From positions 84,019,844 through 84,083,843 of the forward strand of contig NC_089598.1 in NCBI RefSeq assembly GCF_019320115.1: a DNA stretch of 64,000 nt, given 5' to 3'. Positions 34,234 through 47,183 of this stretch are shown here, in pieces (the stretch's first letter is position 1; the number at the start of each line of letters is the position of its first letter). The notes under the pieces were generated by a model. It worked only from the letters and a program-made list of their open reading frames with translations, did not search any database and was not told where the DNA came from. This stretch comes from Miscanthus floridulus. Its lineage: Eukaryota; Streptophyta; Magnoliopsida; Poales; Poaceae. Made by a program: the position numbers and the translations under genes.

Positions 34234-36033
34234 TATCGACATAGAAATTTCATCCCGTGCCGAGGGCACATGAGCAAGCCAGAAGGGTCCACTCGATGGA
34301 GCTAGAGATCAGCCTAGCTTCAGCGTAGGGATGGTCGATCCTACGCACTCCTCCTGAGACATGCCAGTCAATTTGACCGTACAATTGACAAGGAGAGAAA
34401 GTTTATCACTAATTTAGGGCAGAACATGCCGGTGTTACTAGACAGTCTCGAATGTGCGGCTCTGAGAGCCGATATGAAAGGAGATCGACTAAATAGTCAA
34501 TTCCAGCATATTCATAAGAATAAATTAGTTAAAGCTCGTGGGGTTGTGTAAGAAGAATCAGTTATTGTTCAGGATGAATATCATTATTTAGACAAATATC
34601 AATCAATAGCAAAAGGATGTCAACAATGATTAATCTATGCTAAGCCAATGACTGTAGGTAACCGAACCCCTTTTATATAAAAGAAACAGCTCATCACCAT
34701 TCAACCATTTAATAAAGATAAATCTAATGAACATATTAGATCTCATCTATCGCCATGACTAGTGGGGCATGAGGCAGAATCATGTAGGCTGTAGAAACAA
34801 CAATAGACTCGACGACCCTAACTTATTACTAATATCAGTGGGGCATGAGATATAATCATACAGGCCATAATACAATAACAAGATCATGGGGCTAATACAT
34901 CTTTCAACCTATCCCTACTTCAATGGTCTCGTGACACGAACTGTTCCTGGAAGCACTCGATATCGGCTAAAACAGCCGATTCAGGCATAGCGCATAGTTA
35001 AGGTCATGCCCTATTAGGAACAGATCTACCAAATAATGATCCCCACTCCATGGTGCTAACAGTGGGGTGTGAGGCAGAATCACATAGGCCGTGATAACGA
35101 ACCATGTAACGGTTTTCGCTAGCCAATAGATCTACTCAAGATCAGACATGCCTTAACCACATGCTATGCACGATCAAGATTGATATAAAATAGCCGATAA
35201 AACATAACTCATCATTTAAAGTGCAGATTAGATCAGTTTAGATTAACAAATAATGGGTTAAACAAGATATAAGGCCGACTAGATCAATCCCAATCAAGCG
35301 AAGTGATATTGCTGTAATTAAATAAATAATAGAAGCAATAAGCAATATCGGTAACTTAATGAATCTATCCGAAGGAACGTCCACCCTTAGATAGAGCCGA
35401 TAACTTGACCTTAATCTAGTTCGAGTAGTGGAGGTCGACCGGATCGATGCAGCCTTACTTGAACTAGACAAGAATCGATAACTAGCTTATACCAGAGTCG
35501 CAGTGGAGGTCGACCGGATTGATGCAGCAGTACGAATAGAAGTATAAGCCATGACGATACTTATAGACAAGCAGTGGAGGTCGACCGGATCGATGCAGCC
35601 ATACTCGCCGAAGAACTCATTGAGATCTACTCTACTCCTACTCCTAAGGGGTGGCCGAAGCCAAAAAAAGTAAGTAACTTGTATTGGATTGATTGTGTTT
35701 TTTACAATAGCCAGGGTTTGATATTTATACCCAAAGCCTACGCATGAATCCTACTTAAGCACGACTCATTACAATTTCTCGGCCTAAGCGAAAACATTCC
35801 TAATTTAAGATAACTTGGACTTTAATATTTCCCTTTTTGTAGAGTCCAATATGATTTGTCCCGGCGCCGATCGTAGTCTTTGTCGTTATCTGCTGACGCT
35901 ATTTGAAGAAAGCCAATTACAGTATTGCATTCGAATCAACTGATTCCGATCTGCTCGCAATTGATTCCTTGATGACATGATCTTAGGAGCTTTTGAGTCC
36001 CTATGACTCTTCTTTCAAATTTTGGTGTAAACA
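34234..36033 (-). repeat. 3' LTR of element A
   Basis: 1800 bp, from tatcgacatagaaatttc (first bases mutated from tgttgac) to ttggtgtaaaca. It matches the split LTR at the right along its whole length. It is followed on the plus side by catgccccccaatttt, the polypurine tract in minus-strand sense. Confidence 0.93.
35427..35605. repeat. Threefold ~73-bp repeat in the LTR of element A
   Basis: agtggaggtcgaccggat recurs at 35427, 35502 and 35573, each followed by gatgcagc. The same trio is present in the right LTR near 55345-55530, so it predates the insertion. Confidence 0.8.
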
Positions 36034-36947
36034 CATGCCCCCCAATTTTGGGATAAAAGTAATTTTATTCCAAAATTATCACGTCTATACCCCTGATAGG
36101 TCCACAGTTATGGGTAGAGAATCTTGATCTGGGGTCTACTGTTTCTCATCGTCTATGTCAGCTCATGAGCCCATGCTTCAAAACTTTTATGAGAGCATCA
36201 TTGCTTCATGGGCACTTGGATTCATCTTTTTAGGGCAGCTATAAAATGTCTATCCGACCCTGACAAGAGCAACTCAACAATTCAGCCTTGTTTCTCTTCT
36301 ATCTGCCCCCTCGAGTGCTTTTGACTCCGCTGGACCCTCCATGGTCTATCCTTTTGCTTTGAAGATCTTGAGCGGTTAAAAGAATTCTTGTGCGTAGGGT
36401 GATTGTGTCGCTTATTCTAGCGCCTTGTCGAGCAAGAGGATCAGCTATTGCGGTTAGAAGAATTCTTGTGATATCACCTGAGTCTTCTCTCTATGCTCAT
36501 AGAGCTGTTCTAGTGTTTGCAAGGGCTAAAATGTGTGGACACCTTCCCCTTGTTTGTTCCACCAAACACCCACCGGGAAAGCCACATGCTTCTTTCCCAT
36601 AGTTTCTTAGTTTACCGAGAAATCAGCTGGGCATCTGTTAGGCGGGCGGCCTTTCCCCTTCTCTGGCACAATTTTATCAACGGGCCAATGTGATTCGGTT
36701 AACGATGACCTTCGGCCTTGTGGGGACACAGACTCCCTTCAATCCAAAGAAGCCTTAATGGGTTGATCTCTGATCAATGTAAATTCTTTGTATCCGTCCC
36801 ATGATATTTTATAATTTGGGGAAGCAATAAGTTCGAATCTGTTATCTCTTTGTTATTCGTCCCCTGAATTTTCGGAGTGTCAATCCATTTCTGTTCCTGA
36901 TTTCAATTTCACATCCCCAACGAAATCTATCTTCTTGCCTTCCCGGG

Positions 36948-36958
36948 CTATATATATG
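36948..36958 (+). promoter_or_regulatory. Possible TATA box for the antisense ORF of element A
   Basis: ctatatatatgg lies about 90 bases upstream of the plus-strand ATG at 37049 and within a pyrimidine-rich leader. It points away from gag-pol, so it would drive only the extra ORF. Confidence 0.45.
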
Positions 36959-37048
36959 GGCCATGGCTTTGGATCGAAAACAACCCGCTTCGTCTTAAAC
37001 CTTCTGTGTCCTTAGTATAGTTCCTGCTTTTTCCATAGGTTTGAGATC

Positions 37049-37825
37049 ATGGAGAACATCAAGAGGTCTACTGAGGAGGCCCTCAATGGATCTGCATCAT
37101 CACGCCAGTGCCTGCATCGGCAAGAGGGTGCAACATGGGATGCTCCCATCATTCCAGAGCAGAAGGCCGACTCTGCTCAGCCTTTGGGGTCACCTTCAGC
37201 ACCAATTCACCGCCAGCTCCCCTGTTACCCAAGGAGGCAGATCGACAATGACGATCTGTTGGCCTCCATCGATCAGACTAACTAGAATCTAGTCAGCTGC
37301 CTCTCCCTTGTAGAATTGGCTTTGGCCATGATTCAAGGCCGATCATCCCCTGAGGCCAGCCCGGTGGGGGAAAGGTTGGCCAGAGCTAAAGCCAGAATCA
37401 TGGGTGAGACATCTACCATAATTTTTTTGCCTTCTCCTTAATTTTACCCTTAAGATTTTTGATCATTGTTTCCTTAAATCTTTTTAGATCTAATTGCTTA
37501 GATGGAAAGCCTTCGATCAGCTATAGATCACGTGGTGGGATTTGTTAATGCCAAGGGTGTCGTTCCGATGGTTCGCTTGCATGACATCCCGAATCGTGTT
37601 AGGGAGGTTGCTCTTCATGGCGTTCATCATGGTGCTGCCATGGCGTTGGCTGCTGCACAAGCCCATTCTGGCCACAATCTTTGCCTTCTTCCCCATGGTT
37701 TTCTAGACACGGCACACCCTAGGGAGCATGAGCATTTGGTTGAGGATTTCTCTAGCGCCGCCAACTCTGTAGCCTTCAACACCCTGGCCAATGATATAGT
37801 AAGCAAAGTGTTTTCTAGCCCGTAG
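37049..37825 (+). pseudogene. Antisense extra ORF of element A
   Basis: Plus strand, opposite to gag-pol, between integrase and the 3' LTR. Exon 1 begins at ATG 37049 (MENIKRSTEEALNGSASSRQ), meets a TAG at 37283, and stays open afterwards to a donor (atcatgg|gtgagac) near 37402. An acceptor (aattgcttag) precedes 37501. The last exon reads VGFVNAKGVVPMVRLHDIPN, VREVALHGVHHGAAMALAAA and HLVEDFSSAANSVAFNTLAN, ending TAG at 37825. Related unknown proteins occur in many grass genomes, which I take to be retrotransposon-derived. Its function is unknown. Except for the one stop it looks well kept. Confidence 0.65.
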
Positions 37826-38037
37826 CTTGTAATAGGTGATATTTAGCAAACAACTTCCTTGTCTTGAGTGATTTTCCTTTGTTTCATACTTCATACACAT
37901 CACTTCGTCTGTGTTTGCTTTGCTTCTATAGGCGATACACATCATACCGGCTTTTACCCCTTCGGGTTTATTTTTGCACTAGATGCGATACCTTTCTGAT
38001 ATCGGCTATTAGAGATGACGACCGAACAAATTGGTTA

Positions 38038-38888
38038 TTAAGTATTAATCCAAATACTAGGGTAATATTTCTTTAAATATTTCCCATTGATTGCTCGGCT
38101 AAATTCTTCCTCTCCTCTTAGTGTTTCCAAAATATAAGCATTGTTAGGCGCACAACATTTGATCCGATAAGGTCCTTCCCAGTTAGGTGACCATTTGCCG
38201 AATTTACTGTCCTTTGACCCGATCAGCAATTTCACTTTCTAAACCAAGTCTCCCTCAGAAAATTGCTTAATCTTGACCTTTTTATTGTAATATTTTGCAA
38301 TCCTCAGTTTATTAGCTTTGATATTTTCGAGAGCACGCAGCCAAAGGCAACTCAAGTCCTCCAAGTTGTCTATCATAAGATTCTTATAGACTTCGGCTGA
38401 CAAATCATTCTGCAATGTAACACGCCTCGATCCAGTCCAAACTTCCCAAGGAAGAACTGCATTATGGCCATACACAAGTTCATAAGGCAACATTTTAATT
38501 GATCTATGACAGGCCATCCTATATGCCCACAGTGCCTCACTAAGCATTGAATGCCACTTCCTTGGCTGTTCCTCAATCTTCTTCTTGGTCAGCTTAATCA
38601 TAATTTGATTAGACACCTCTGCCTGACTATTAGCCTGAGCATAGTAAGGAGAGGAATTCAGTAGCTTGATTCCCATACTGGCAGCAAAATCCCCGAACTC
38701 TTCTGATGTGAACATTGTCCCTTGATCGGTAGTTATAGTTTGAGGAATCCCAAAATGATTCACAATGTGTTCCCTGACAAAATCAATCATGTTCTTTGAG
38801 GTTACCGTCTTCAAAGGAATTGCCTCAACCCATTTAGTGAAGTAATCTGTTGCTACCAATATGAACTTATGTCCTTTGTTTGAGGGCG
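38038..38888 (-). pseudogene. Integrase of element A, 3' part
   Basis: From 38859 on the minus strand: VATDYFTKWVEAIPLKTVTS (first catalytic Asp), QTITTDQGTMFTSEEFGDFA (second), YYAQANSQAEVSNQIMIKLT (Glu), then the RMACHRSIKMLPYELVYGHN post-core part. A stop near 38238 separates it from the C-terminal block KFGKWSPNWEGPYRIKCCAP. The 5' end is cut off by solo LTR C, with the TSD gaaaa at 38889-38893. Confidence 0.87.
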
Positions 38889-40232
38889 GAAAATGTCACA
38901 GAACCGACCAATTTATAAGAGCACAAGTACAAAAACAATCGCCGAAACGATCAAATTCTCAAACTTGAGCCCATATAAACCCGGTAGTCAACCGAATTCT
39001 CGAAGGATTTCAAACCAACTTGTATACAACCAAGATCACAGTAATTCAACATAACATATCGTACGTTACAACATTTCGCAGACGTTTGCAAATGGATTAC
39101 ATCATCATAGAGTCATCGTTATTACAAAACAAGTCTTGTAAAACATACGGAAGCAAATAGTTTAACTTACACACCCAAGTTCAAATACACATACTGGTTC
39201 GCTGATCACAACCTACAAAAGTATTCAGATAAGAGAACAGAGATCATGCACATGATCTAGTCTTCATCACCCGCCGGGTGGAGACAATACTTATAGAATC
39301 CCTGATATAGGAGGTCATTTGCAACAAGAGGGAATAAACCCTAAGTACGAGAATGTAACTTTCTTTTTGTGGAAAAGCATAAGTAATAATGATCAACTCT
39401 TAACCTGAACTAGCAGTGACTTTTAGCCATTAACCTGTCATCTATATTAGCACCTGTACTAAGCAATCATTTTATTAGGGTGCAAACATTAATAACCATA
39501 TCAGGTATACATTGTGGCAACCTTATCATCATCATCATCCATTTAACCATATCGTTAAATTAATTGAATCTACGTTGCTACTGCTCAGTCAAGTTCTCAC
39601 TATCCGAGAGAGACGACGATTTAAATCGATTCCTATCCAGCTGGAGGGGTATTCCTAAACACAAACCCTGCTTCCCCCATCAGGGTCGTAAACAAGTCAC
39701 CGTTGGTATGATTCAGGAGTCGCGAGTCCGAACAGATCGACATTCTCAGAGAACCACTCTGCCAAGGTTGTTCAGGACTCTAACCCGCCTTAGACTTATG
39801 CCAATGGCTCTCCGCACATCCTTACTACCTCCAGAATGCACGCCACTACTCGCGTCCCTGGCCTGAGTCAAGCTACAAGGCTTCGTGGTCGGAACGACTT
39901 ATCCGGCCAGCTAAGTGTTAGGCTGCGTTCAACATGACATGAGGACGTATAGCGTATCGATCCTTAAACGACTCAGACAGAGTCACTATGTTCAAACCTA
40001 CACAAGACCCCGCCCCGTCTTAATTCATTATTCATATGGTTCTTTTCCATGATAGCAAATATAGCCAACCGTGATCCACCTCATCCTAAAGCTCGCAGGT
40101 GACAGGAAATCACCTGACTTCTACCGCACTAAGCATGGCTAAGCATTTAGCCCATCCTGAACTTAATAGGATTCTAGTGCGATATCTGGACAAGGAAGGA
40201 TATATAATGCAGCAATTGATTCCAACCAATTC

Positions 40233-40556
40233 CTATACGTAATGCATCATCAACAATAAAAGATACTCAATGTATTTGTAAAAACATGGGAGGCTTAATA
40301 TGCTCTGGGGCTTGCCTTTCAGGAACAAGGAAGGCTGGTGGTCAGGGCACTCGGGCAACTCCTCCACGGCGCCTGCTTCGTCGGCTTCCTGCACCTCGGG
40401 CTCCTCCTCCTGGTTGGCTCCCTCGAACTCCAGCAACGTCACTCCCTCCGGCACACCTATTGCATGAATGCGCAAGATAAATATCATGGATGCACATGAA
40501 CGAATGTCAGGGATGCTCGGGAAATGCACATGTTCGCTGTAGTCTGCATATTCCAA
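40233..40556 (-). other. Small acidic ORF inside solo LTR C
   Basis: On the minus strand, 107 codons from ATG to stop. The middle part, EGVTLLEFEGANQEEEPEVQ and VEELPECPDHQP, has a counterpart in the other Tekay LTR at 59726-60031 (EEITLLEFDEIEEGDQQ, KELPECTDHRPHF). Outside this core the two differ. I do not recognise a known domain. It may be a remnant of a coding segment or leader peptide in the LTR. Confidence 0.4.
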
Positions 40557-41959
40557 CTTAAGCCCTATTTAAATCACTTTACTTACCACGTTTATACAAC
40601 CTAATGTATAATTGCTCATCTTCAGTTAATGACCTAGCACCTGCACCTAAGCATATTCTTAAGTTAGGCTAACCCCTAAACAATCAACGGGAACATTGCA
40701 TCAAACATACACTCAAGCATTTGTATTTCAGCAAAATGAAGACTATGTAGCGGTACAGTAAACTAGCCATAACTGGAGATTTATAAATCCAAATGACATG
40801 CAACAAGACAATCTGGAAAACTTATGAAATTGTCTACAATTAATTTTTAGACCTCAAAGCATGATTCAACACTTTACCAAGTCGAATTCCTTGATCAATA
40901 GAACTCTGTCCTCACAAGGCAGAGAGTAAGCAAAACTGGAACCTAACTTTAAACAGCTGTAGTTTCTAAACTACTGGGCCAAATGCCATCAAATTTTTAC
41001 AGGAGCTAGATACATAAATTATCTACAACTCTTGTATTCATCACATTCACAGAAAACCAAAATATCATGGGGAACTTTCTAAAGTCCCCAGATCTGTCCA
41101 GAGGGGCATAATGCAGAAGAAATAATTAATAACTTATGATGTAAACACATAATTGGACAAAACTAACTCTACTCACATATCACTCATATCACAAGAACAC
41201 CAGAAAGTAGGGTGTTCATCCCCAAAACATTTCTTTTAATACCTTTCTTAATTTATTTAATTAATTAGAGGAAATGGTAAACATATATGAAAACTACACC
41301 ATTAAATCTACAAAAATTACAGTAGATACTACATGCTCTAAGTAGACTACCATAAAAATTTCACACCATTTGAGTGAGTATAACAGCCTACACAAAAATG
41401 GTAAGGCATAATGGCTTAAAATGACATAATTAGGAAACCTTAGTGAAAAGTGTCACGCAACAGATTTCATATTTTTCCTTTCATCTTTAAGGTACTAAGA
41501 TACTATCCACCAAGTTTCATGGTCATAGGATTCCTAGATAATTTACAAAAATTCATACAAGTATCCATCAATGATAAAAGGGAAATCTATAACTCAAAAA
41601 CTATACATGCAATGACTCTCAAATTTTAACCAGAGCTTCTACTAAGCAAGACTAGCTTACCCACAAAATTTCATAATTTTTGGATCACAGAAACTCAAGA
41701 TATGATTTAAACAAGTTTGCATGCATTCAAAAACACCTTTCAAGTTCCTATTTAATTCATCCAAAATTTCTACATCATATGCTCAAGACATATTTTTCTT
41801 AAATACTAGACCTCACTGTGAGTCTAACAAAATTTGAATCACACCATTTGGATCTACACATTTGGAGTTATAAAATTCACAAACCAGCATCAAAATCTGC
41901 ATAAATGAGCTATCTTATTTACTAACAGTCACTGGTAAACGGGGTCCACATGTGAGTGG

Positions 41960-42700
41960 GTCCGCTTGTCAGCGACAGCGAAGCAGAGCACACTGCCAAG
42001 TGCGACGGCGACCGGCGGAGTTCGTCGACGGCGACGTCTCCGGCGACGGCAGTGGTACCAGCGTGTTCCCCAAAGTCTCCCGCGTCAATTGACCCCCTAA
42101 GCCTATACCCTAGCAGCCCCTAAGCACATCGGCCATGGTGCACGGCGGCTTGGCCATGGCGCACGGCGGTGCGCGGCCATGTTCCGGCATGGCCGAACCG
42201 GCGTGGTCGGTAGCGTCTTCACAAGAGCAACTACACAAGATAGAGAAGACGAGATGAAGGCTAGGGATGGAGGAGCGATGCGGTGATGCACTGGCCACGG
42301 TGAGCACCAACTCCGGCGAAGCTCTGTTATGGCGGGCGGTGGTAGAAATGGCCGAAGGCCCTCACCTAAGGACGATTTGATGCAGCAAGCTAGCGGAGAT
42401 GGTGAAGCTAGGCAAGGCAAAGCTTCCTGCTAGCTGGAGCAAGGTAGAAGGCGATGGCGAGCGCGCGCAAGCTCGGTGGGACAATGGCGGGGCGGTGGCT
42501 CCGCTTCGGCGCTTATGGTGAGTGGAAGAAGTGAAGGAGGATGATGAAGAGTGAGCAGACAAGCAGGCGGACGCGGCTTCAAGGTGGAGGACACCGGGTA
42601 GTGACGGCAGGCCAGCCATGGCGTGTGGCGGCCATGCGGCGGCCAGTCTCTGTTGCCGGTCGGCCCTGTGCCGGTCTGAACTTTGCGTTTCAGATTTCAA
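41960..42700. other. GC-rich segment of solo LTR C
   Basis: A sharply GC-rich stretch with many open frames on both strands, in an otherwise AT-rich LTR. The D LTR has the corresponding stretch near 61260-62060. It probably corresponds to the promoter-side part of the LTR; no gene is supported. Confidence 0.4.
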
Positions 42701-43557
42701 TAGTACCGACTGACAGGCGAAGTTGACAGCGTTTGATCTCTTAAACCGAGATGAATTAGTGGAAGCAATGTACATGAAAGTTGTAGAGTTAAGATAGGTC
42801 TATAACTTTGCTTTAGAAATCAACAGCTAAATCACAGAGGATCAAGAGTTGTATCAAGCCAAAGTTGGCCCAATCAAACTGAAATGGCATTTAGGACTTA
42901 GAATAATTTCAAGTGTTGAATCAGCTTTCACTTCTGACTTGTGGGTCCTTTTTGAACATGTTGTGCACATTTTCATGACTTGGCTTCTAAACAAAGTTTG
43001 TTCCTTATCAAATTTTCTACAACTTTGTTTTAGGTTGCTCAGACATGCAAACATCCTAAGCTACACTTTTTAAACATTCAAACAAAAGGGTTTAAGGGTC
43101 AAACTTGGTCAAACCATGACTTGAGAACCTAATTAGGCAACATGATCAACATGAACAATGTTTCAAATGACATTCTAGGTGTAACTAAGTTACTTAAAAG
43201 AATTTTTAGCCTCACCATACATTGGTCACACAAGAATCAAGCATGGTATGTACTGAAACAATGAAAAAACACATGAAATATTACACTTGTTTCATAGTCA
43301 TGTTTCACATGTTTCATGATCTTGTTGCATGGTACTAACTAACCATGTTTCACTAAAGTGAGTTGCACATGTTGCACTTAAGTGTTGCACACTTGTCATT
43401 TCATAATAGAAACAACACACATGAAATATAACGATACGTTGCCATGTTTCATAAACATGTTTTAGGCAACACAAGCTCATGAATGGATGAATGATGCTCA
43501 TGTTCATGAAATGCAAGTGCAAATGTGGAAGGCAAACACTTGGGGTGTTACAGAAAA

Positions 43558-44640
43558 ATCTGGCCAATGAAATCAATTCCCCAACCTCAAAATAGACATG
43601 GCTTGATTATTGGATTCATGGCCGACGCAAGTGATCTCTAGACATTACCAAAACATTGACAGTCCCAGCACCCCTTGTAATATTCAAAACAATTTTTCAA
43701 TATCGTTAGCCAGAAATATCCTGTTCTATGAATAATCCATTTCATCTTATAAGCCGATTGATGAGCTCCACATATCCCTTCATGCACCTCACCCATCAAC
43801 ACCTTAGCTTCTTAATTTATGCATTTGAGCAATACCCCATCGACTGTTTTATAATATAACTGATCATCTAACAAAACATACTTAGCCGATTTATACCTTA
43901 GCTTTCTAGTAACTTTCTGAGACAGATCTATAAGGTAATCGGCTATTTCGACTCTCCAATCACCATTCGAGCTTTAACTACACAAGACTTCTTGAAACAC
44001 TCGATACCCTGACACACTTTGAGCTAGACGATTAGCTTCTTGGTTTTGTGCTCTTGGAATATGTTGGAAAGAGACATGAAGAAATTCTTTGAGCAACTTT
44101 TGGTACTCATCATAATATCCCTTTAGAGTATCTTCTTTGCACTCATATAGGCCGATCAACTGATTAATAATTAACTGTGAATCTCCAAATACTTCAATTG
44201 CTTGGGCCTTTACTTTATGAAGAAGTTGAAGTCCCTTAAGAATAGCTTTATATTCCACTGGTTGTTGGTAATCATTGGCCCAGTTGGAAGAGCAAACTCA
44301 AAACTTGCCCCCAAGGCGAAATAATAACAATGCTAATGCCACCACCTTGCCTGCATGATGATCCATCAAAGAATAACGTCCAAGGCACCGACTCTACATA
44401 ATCAATGCTTGGCTTATGATGCTGGGTGACAAAATTGGCCATTATTTGTCCCTTGACTGCTTTAGCTGATTCGTACTTCAAGTCAAATTCCAATAACGCG
44501 AGAATCCACTTTCCCACTCTTCCATTTACTATTAGCATTGATAACATGTGCTTAATCACATCAGCCTTGGAAACAACCATCCACTCGATCGATAATAAGT
44601 AGTGTCGCAACTTAGTGCAAGAGAAATATAAGCACAAGCA
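43558..44640 (-). pseudogene. RNase H and integrase 5' part of element A
   Basis: RNase H is read at 44272-44637 and 43974-44258: VPWTLFFDGSSCRQGGGISI (first Asp), ATEYKAILKGLQLL-like EYKAILKGLQLLHKVKA (Glu), EVFGDSQLIINQLIG (Asp), HIPRAQNQEANRLAQSVSGY (last Asp replaced by Asn or misaligned). The stretch 43558-43970 holds, in broken frames, the HHCC part of integrase (HEGICGAHQ-like reading near 43770) up to the C insertion. Confidence 0.75.
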
Positions 44641-45945
44641 TAACTTTTCAGTGGGAGACTATCTTGTCTCTGGATCCAGTAGTCTTCTACTCAGGTAGAA
44701 AACAACTCTCTCTTTTCCTTCAAATTCTTGCATCAAGGCCGATCCAATTGTCTTGTCATTAGCCGATATGTACAACTTAAAAGGCTTACCTTGCTGAGGA
44801 GGGATCAGCACAAGTGGACACTTCATGTATTCTTTTATCTCTTCAAACGCCTTTTGTTGTATGTCACCCCACTTGAATTCTTGATCACTTTTCAACTTCA
44901 ACAAGGGAGAAAATGGCAGGATCCTTTCCAACAAATTTGAAATGAATCTTTTAATGAAATTAATCTTGCCAAGCAGAGATTGCAACTCTGTGTTAGTAGT
45001 CGGGGGAACTGCCTCATCAATTGCTTTTACACTTTTCTGACCAACTTCGATTCCTCTCTCGTGGACCATAAATCCCAAGAATTGTCCAGCTGACACTCCG
45101 AAAACACATTTATTAGGATTCATCTTTAGACCTTGTTTTCTTGTGCATTCCAAAGTCTCTCGCAAATCAGCCAGGTGCTCTTTGTACCCTTTGGACTTTA
45201 TCATCACATCATCGATGTAGATTTCATCAATCATGTCGATCAATTTATGGAAAATATAATTCATCGCCCTTTGATAAGTTGCACCAGCGTTCTTCAGACC
45301 AAAGGTCATCATAATCCACTCGAATAAACCGATTGCACTAGGGAACCTAAAAGCGGTCTTTGCTATGTCTTCCTCAGCCATGAAAATTTGGTTGTACCCT
45401 GCATTGCCATCCATGAAGCTAATAACCTTGTGCCCGGCTGCTGCTTCTACTAACATATCAGCTATCGACATCGGATAACCATCCATGGGTGTGGCTTTGT
45501 TTAGATCCTTGAAATCGATGCAAACTCTTAATTTTCCATTCTTCTTATATGCAGGGACAACATTCGATATCCACTCTGCAAATCAGCACGGTTGGATAAA
45601 CTTCGCCTCCAGTAGCCTTTCAATCTCCTTTTTGATATCATCAAGCATGTTCAGGTTGAATCTCCTTGGAGCCTATTTAAATGGCCGATATCCAGGTTTG
45701 ATTGGCAACCGATGTTTGACAATTGACCGATCTAGATCAGGCATCTCATAGTACTCCCAAGCAAAATAGTCTTTAAATTCTTTTAACAAATCAACTAACT
45801 CTCGTTTATACTCAGGGTCCAACTTGGCACTTACATACGTTGGCCTAGGTCTATCTCTAGAACCAATATCTACTTCTTCTAATTCATCGGCCGATGTGAA
45901 ACCATGTCCCAATTTGCCATCTGTACCATCTATTGGATTATCCAT
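44641..45945 (-). pseudogene. Reverse transcriptase of element A
   Basis: Minus-strand frame 44659-45486 carries KVISFMDGNAGYNQIFMAEE, IMMTFGLKNAGATYQRAMNY, the catalytic EIYIDDVMIKSKGYKEHLAD, and LLGKINFIKRFISNLLERIL, in the usual order. The upstream part at 45673-45945 is in another frame (AKLDPEYKRELVDLLKEFKD, AWEYYEMPDLDRSIVKHRLP). The RT core itself is long and uninterrupted for 275 codons, so the copy is less decayed than G. Confidence 0.9.
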
Positions 45946-46133
45946 TAAAACAAGTTTTCAAAGCCGATTGCTTGGATCAGCTATTGGCTTTCATCATTGA
46001 TTCTAATGAAGTCTCCTTCCCAAAACTTGCTAGAAAAGCATTCGAAGTCTCCTAGTTCTTAGAAGACTGGATCGGCTGTTGCGATGCTCATAGACTCATC
46101 AGCGCGAACTAGTTCGACATCATCCCCATGCCA

Positions 46134-46622
46134 TTAAATCAAACACTGATGCATGGTCGATGGCACACAACAATTCACATGAATCCAATCACGACCGAGG
46201 AGCAGGCTATATGACCCTTTTCCATCGATGACGAAGAACATGGTGAGCAGGGTTTTACTCCCGATTGTCAGTTCAATATTTATTGCCCCCCGGGTCTTAG
46301 ACGCATTACCTCCAAAATCCTTAAGCATCATGTCAGTCTCTATCAGATCTCTTGGTCCTTTGCCAAGTTTACGAAAAGTGGTGTAAGGAATAAGATTGAT
46401 AGAAGCACCTCCGTCCACCAACATCTTGTTCATCGGCTTCCCATCAACAAAACCTTTCATATATAAATCCTTTAAGTGCTGATGCTTGACTGGTTTATCA
46501 AATATTGCTTGTTGTACAACCGTCAACTTGGCAACTATCTCCTCATACTCCGATCCATCAAAATTCGAATAAACTTCTTGATCTGTCGGAGCTCTGAATT
46601 CTGATGGCAATAGAAAAGCCAT
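46134..46622 (-). pseudogene. Aspartic protease of element A
   Basis: The frame contains PMNKMLVDGGASINLIPYTT, where DGGAS is the active-site loop, and ends with KGSYSLLLGRDWIHVN, the usual C-terminal GRDWI motif of Tat proteases. About 162 codons are open. Confidence 0.88.
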
Positions 46623-47183
46623 TTGGATATTAGCCGATGGTTGCTTTCTATTGGCTGTTTGCTTAGTACGCCATACTTGAGGTTTACCGAATGCCTGAGC
46701 CTATCCCAACTCTTTATTCCTTAAGCGTTGCACCGTTCTCTTCTGGCTTCTTGTCAAACCTCCTGGATACCATTTGCCTTCCTACCAAACATATTTTCTC
46801 TCATTGCATTCTTCTTCAAAATCAGCCTAGTATTGGTCAACAACTCTTTTTCCTAGCTGATTATAAACACTTCCATTTTTTAAGCACTGATCCATGTTAT
46901 TATGATGATATGCATCTTGAGCATGGATAGACCTGTGGTTGGTTTGAGATTGCCTAAACTCTCAATATTGATTGCTGCATTCTAGACAGTCATGTCTGGT
47001 AGGCAACTTTAAACCTTTATTCCAGCAATGTCTAAAGAAAGGACAATTCCAATGTGATTCGGTTTGTTTCCTTTCATACCTCTCTCTTTCCAGTTGACTC
47101 TGGTATTCTTAATCCTTTAACCAACGCTGATAATCCTTTTTCTTCTACCACTGCCACTTATTCAATAGGATCTGAGATGTAAC

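Larger units (their letters stand above)
38894..43552 (-). mobile_element. Tekay-family solo LTR 'C', 4659 bp
   Basis: Begins tgtcacagaaccgaccaa and ends cttggggtgttaca. Flanking copies of gaaaa (38889-38893 and 43553-43557) form a perfect 5-bp TSD, and the integrase reading of element A resumes on each side. The sequence matches 58303-62882, the LTR of element D, over its length, e.g. at the ends and in cccatataaacccggtagtc. No internal region or second LTR is present, so it is a solo LTR made by LTR-LTR recombination. Orientation follows D. Confidence 0.9.

Noticed and set aside
36390..36602. Plus-strand 70-codon ORF between the element A LTR and its extra ORF
   Set aside because: No motif, no good start context, and similar-length ORFs are expected by chance.
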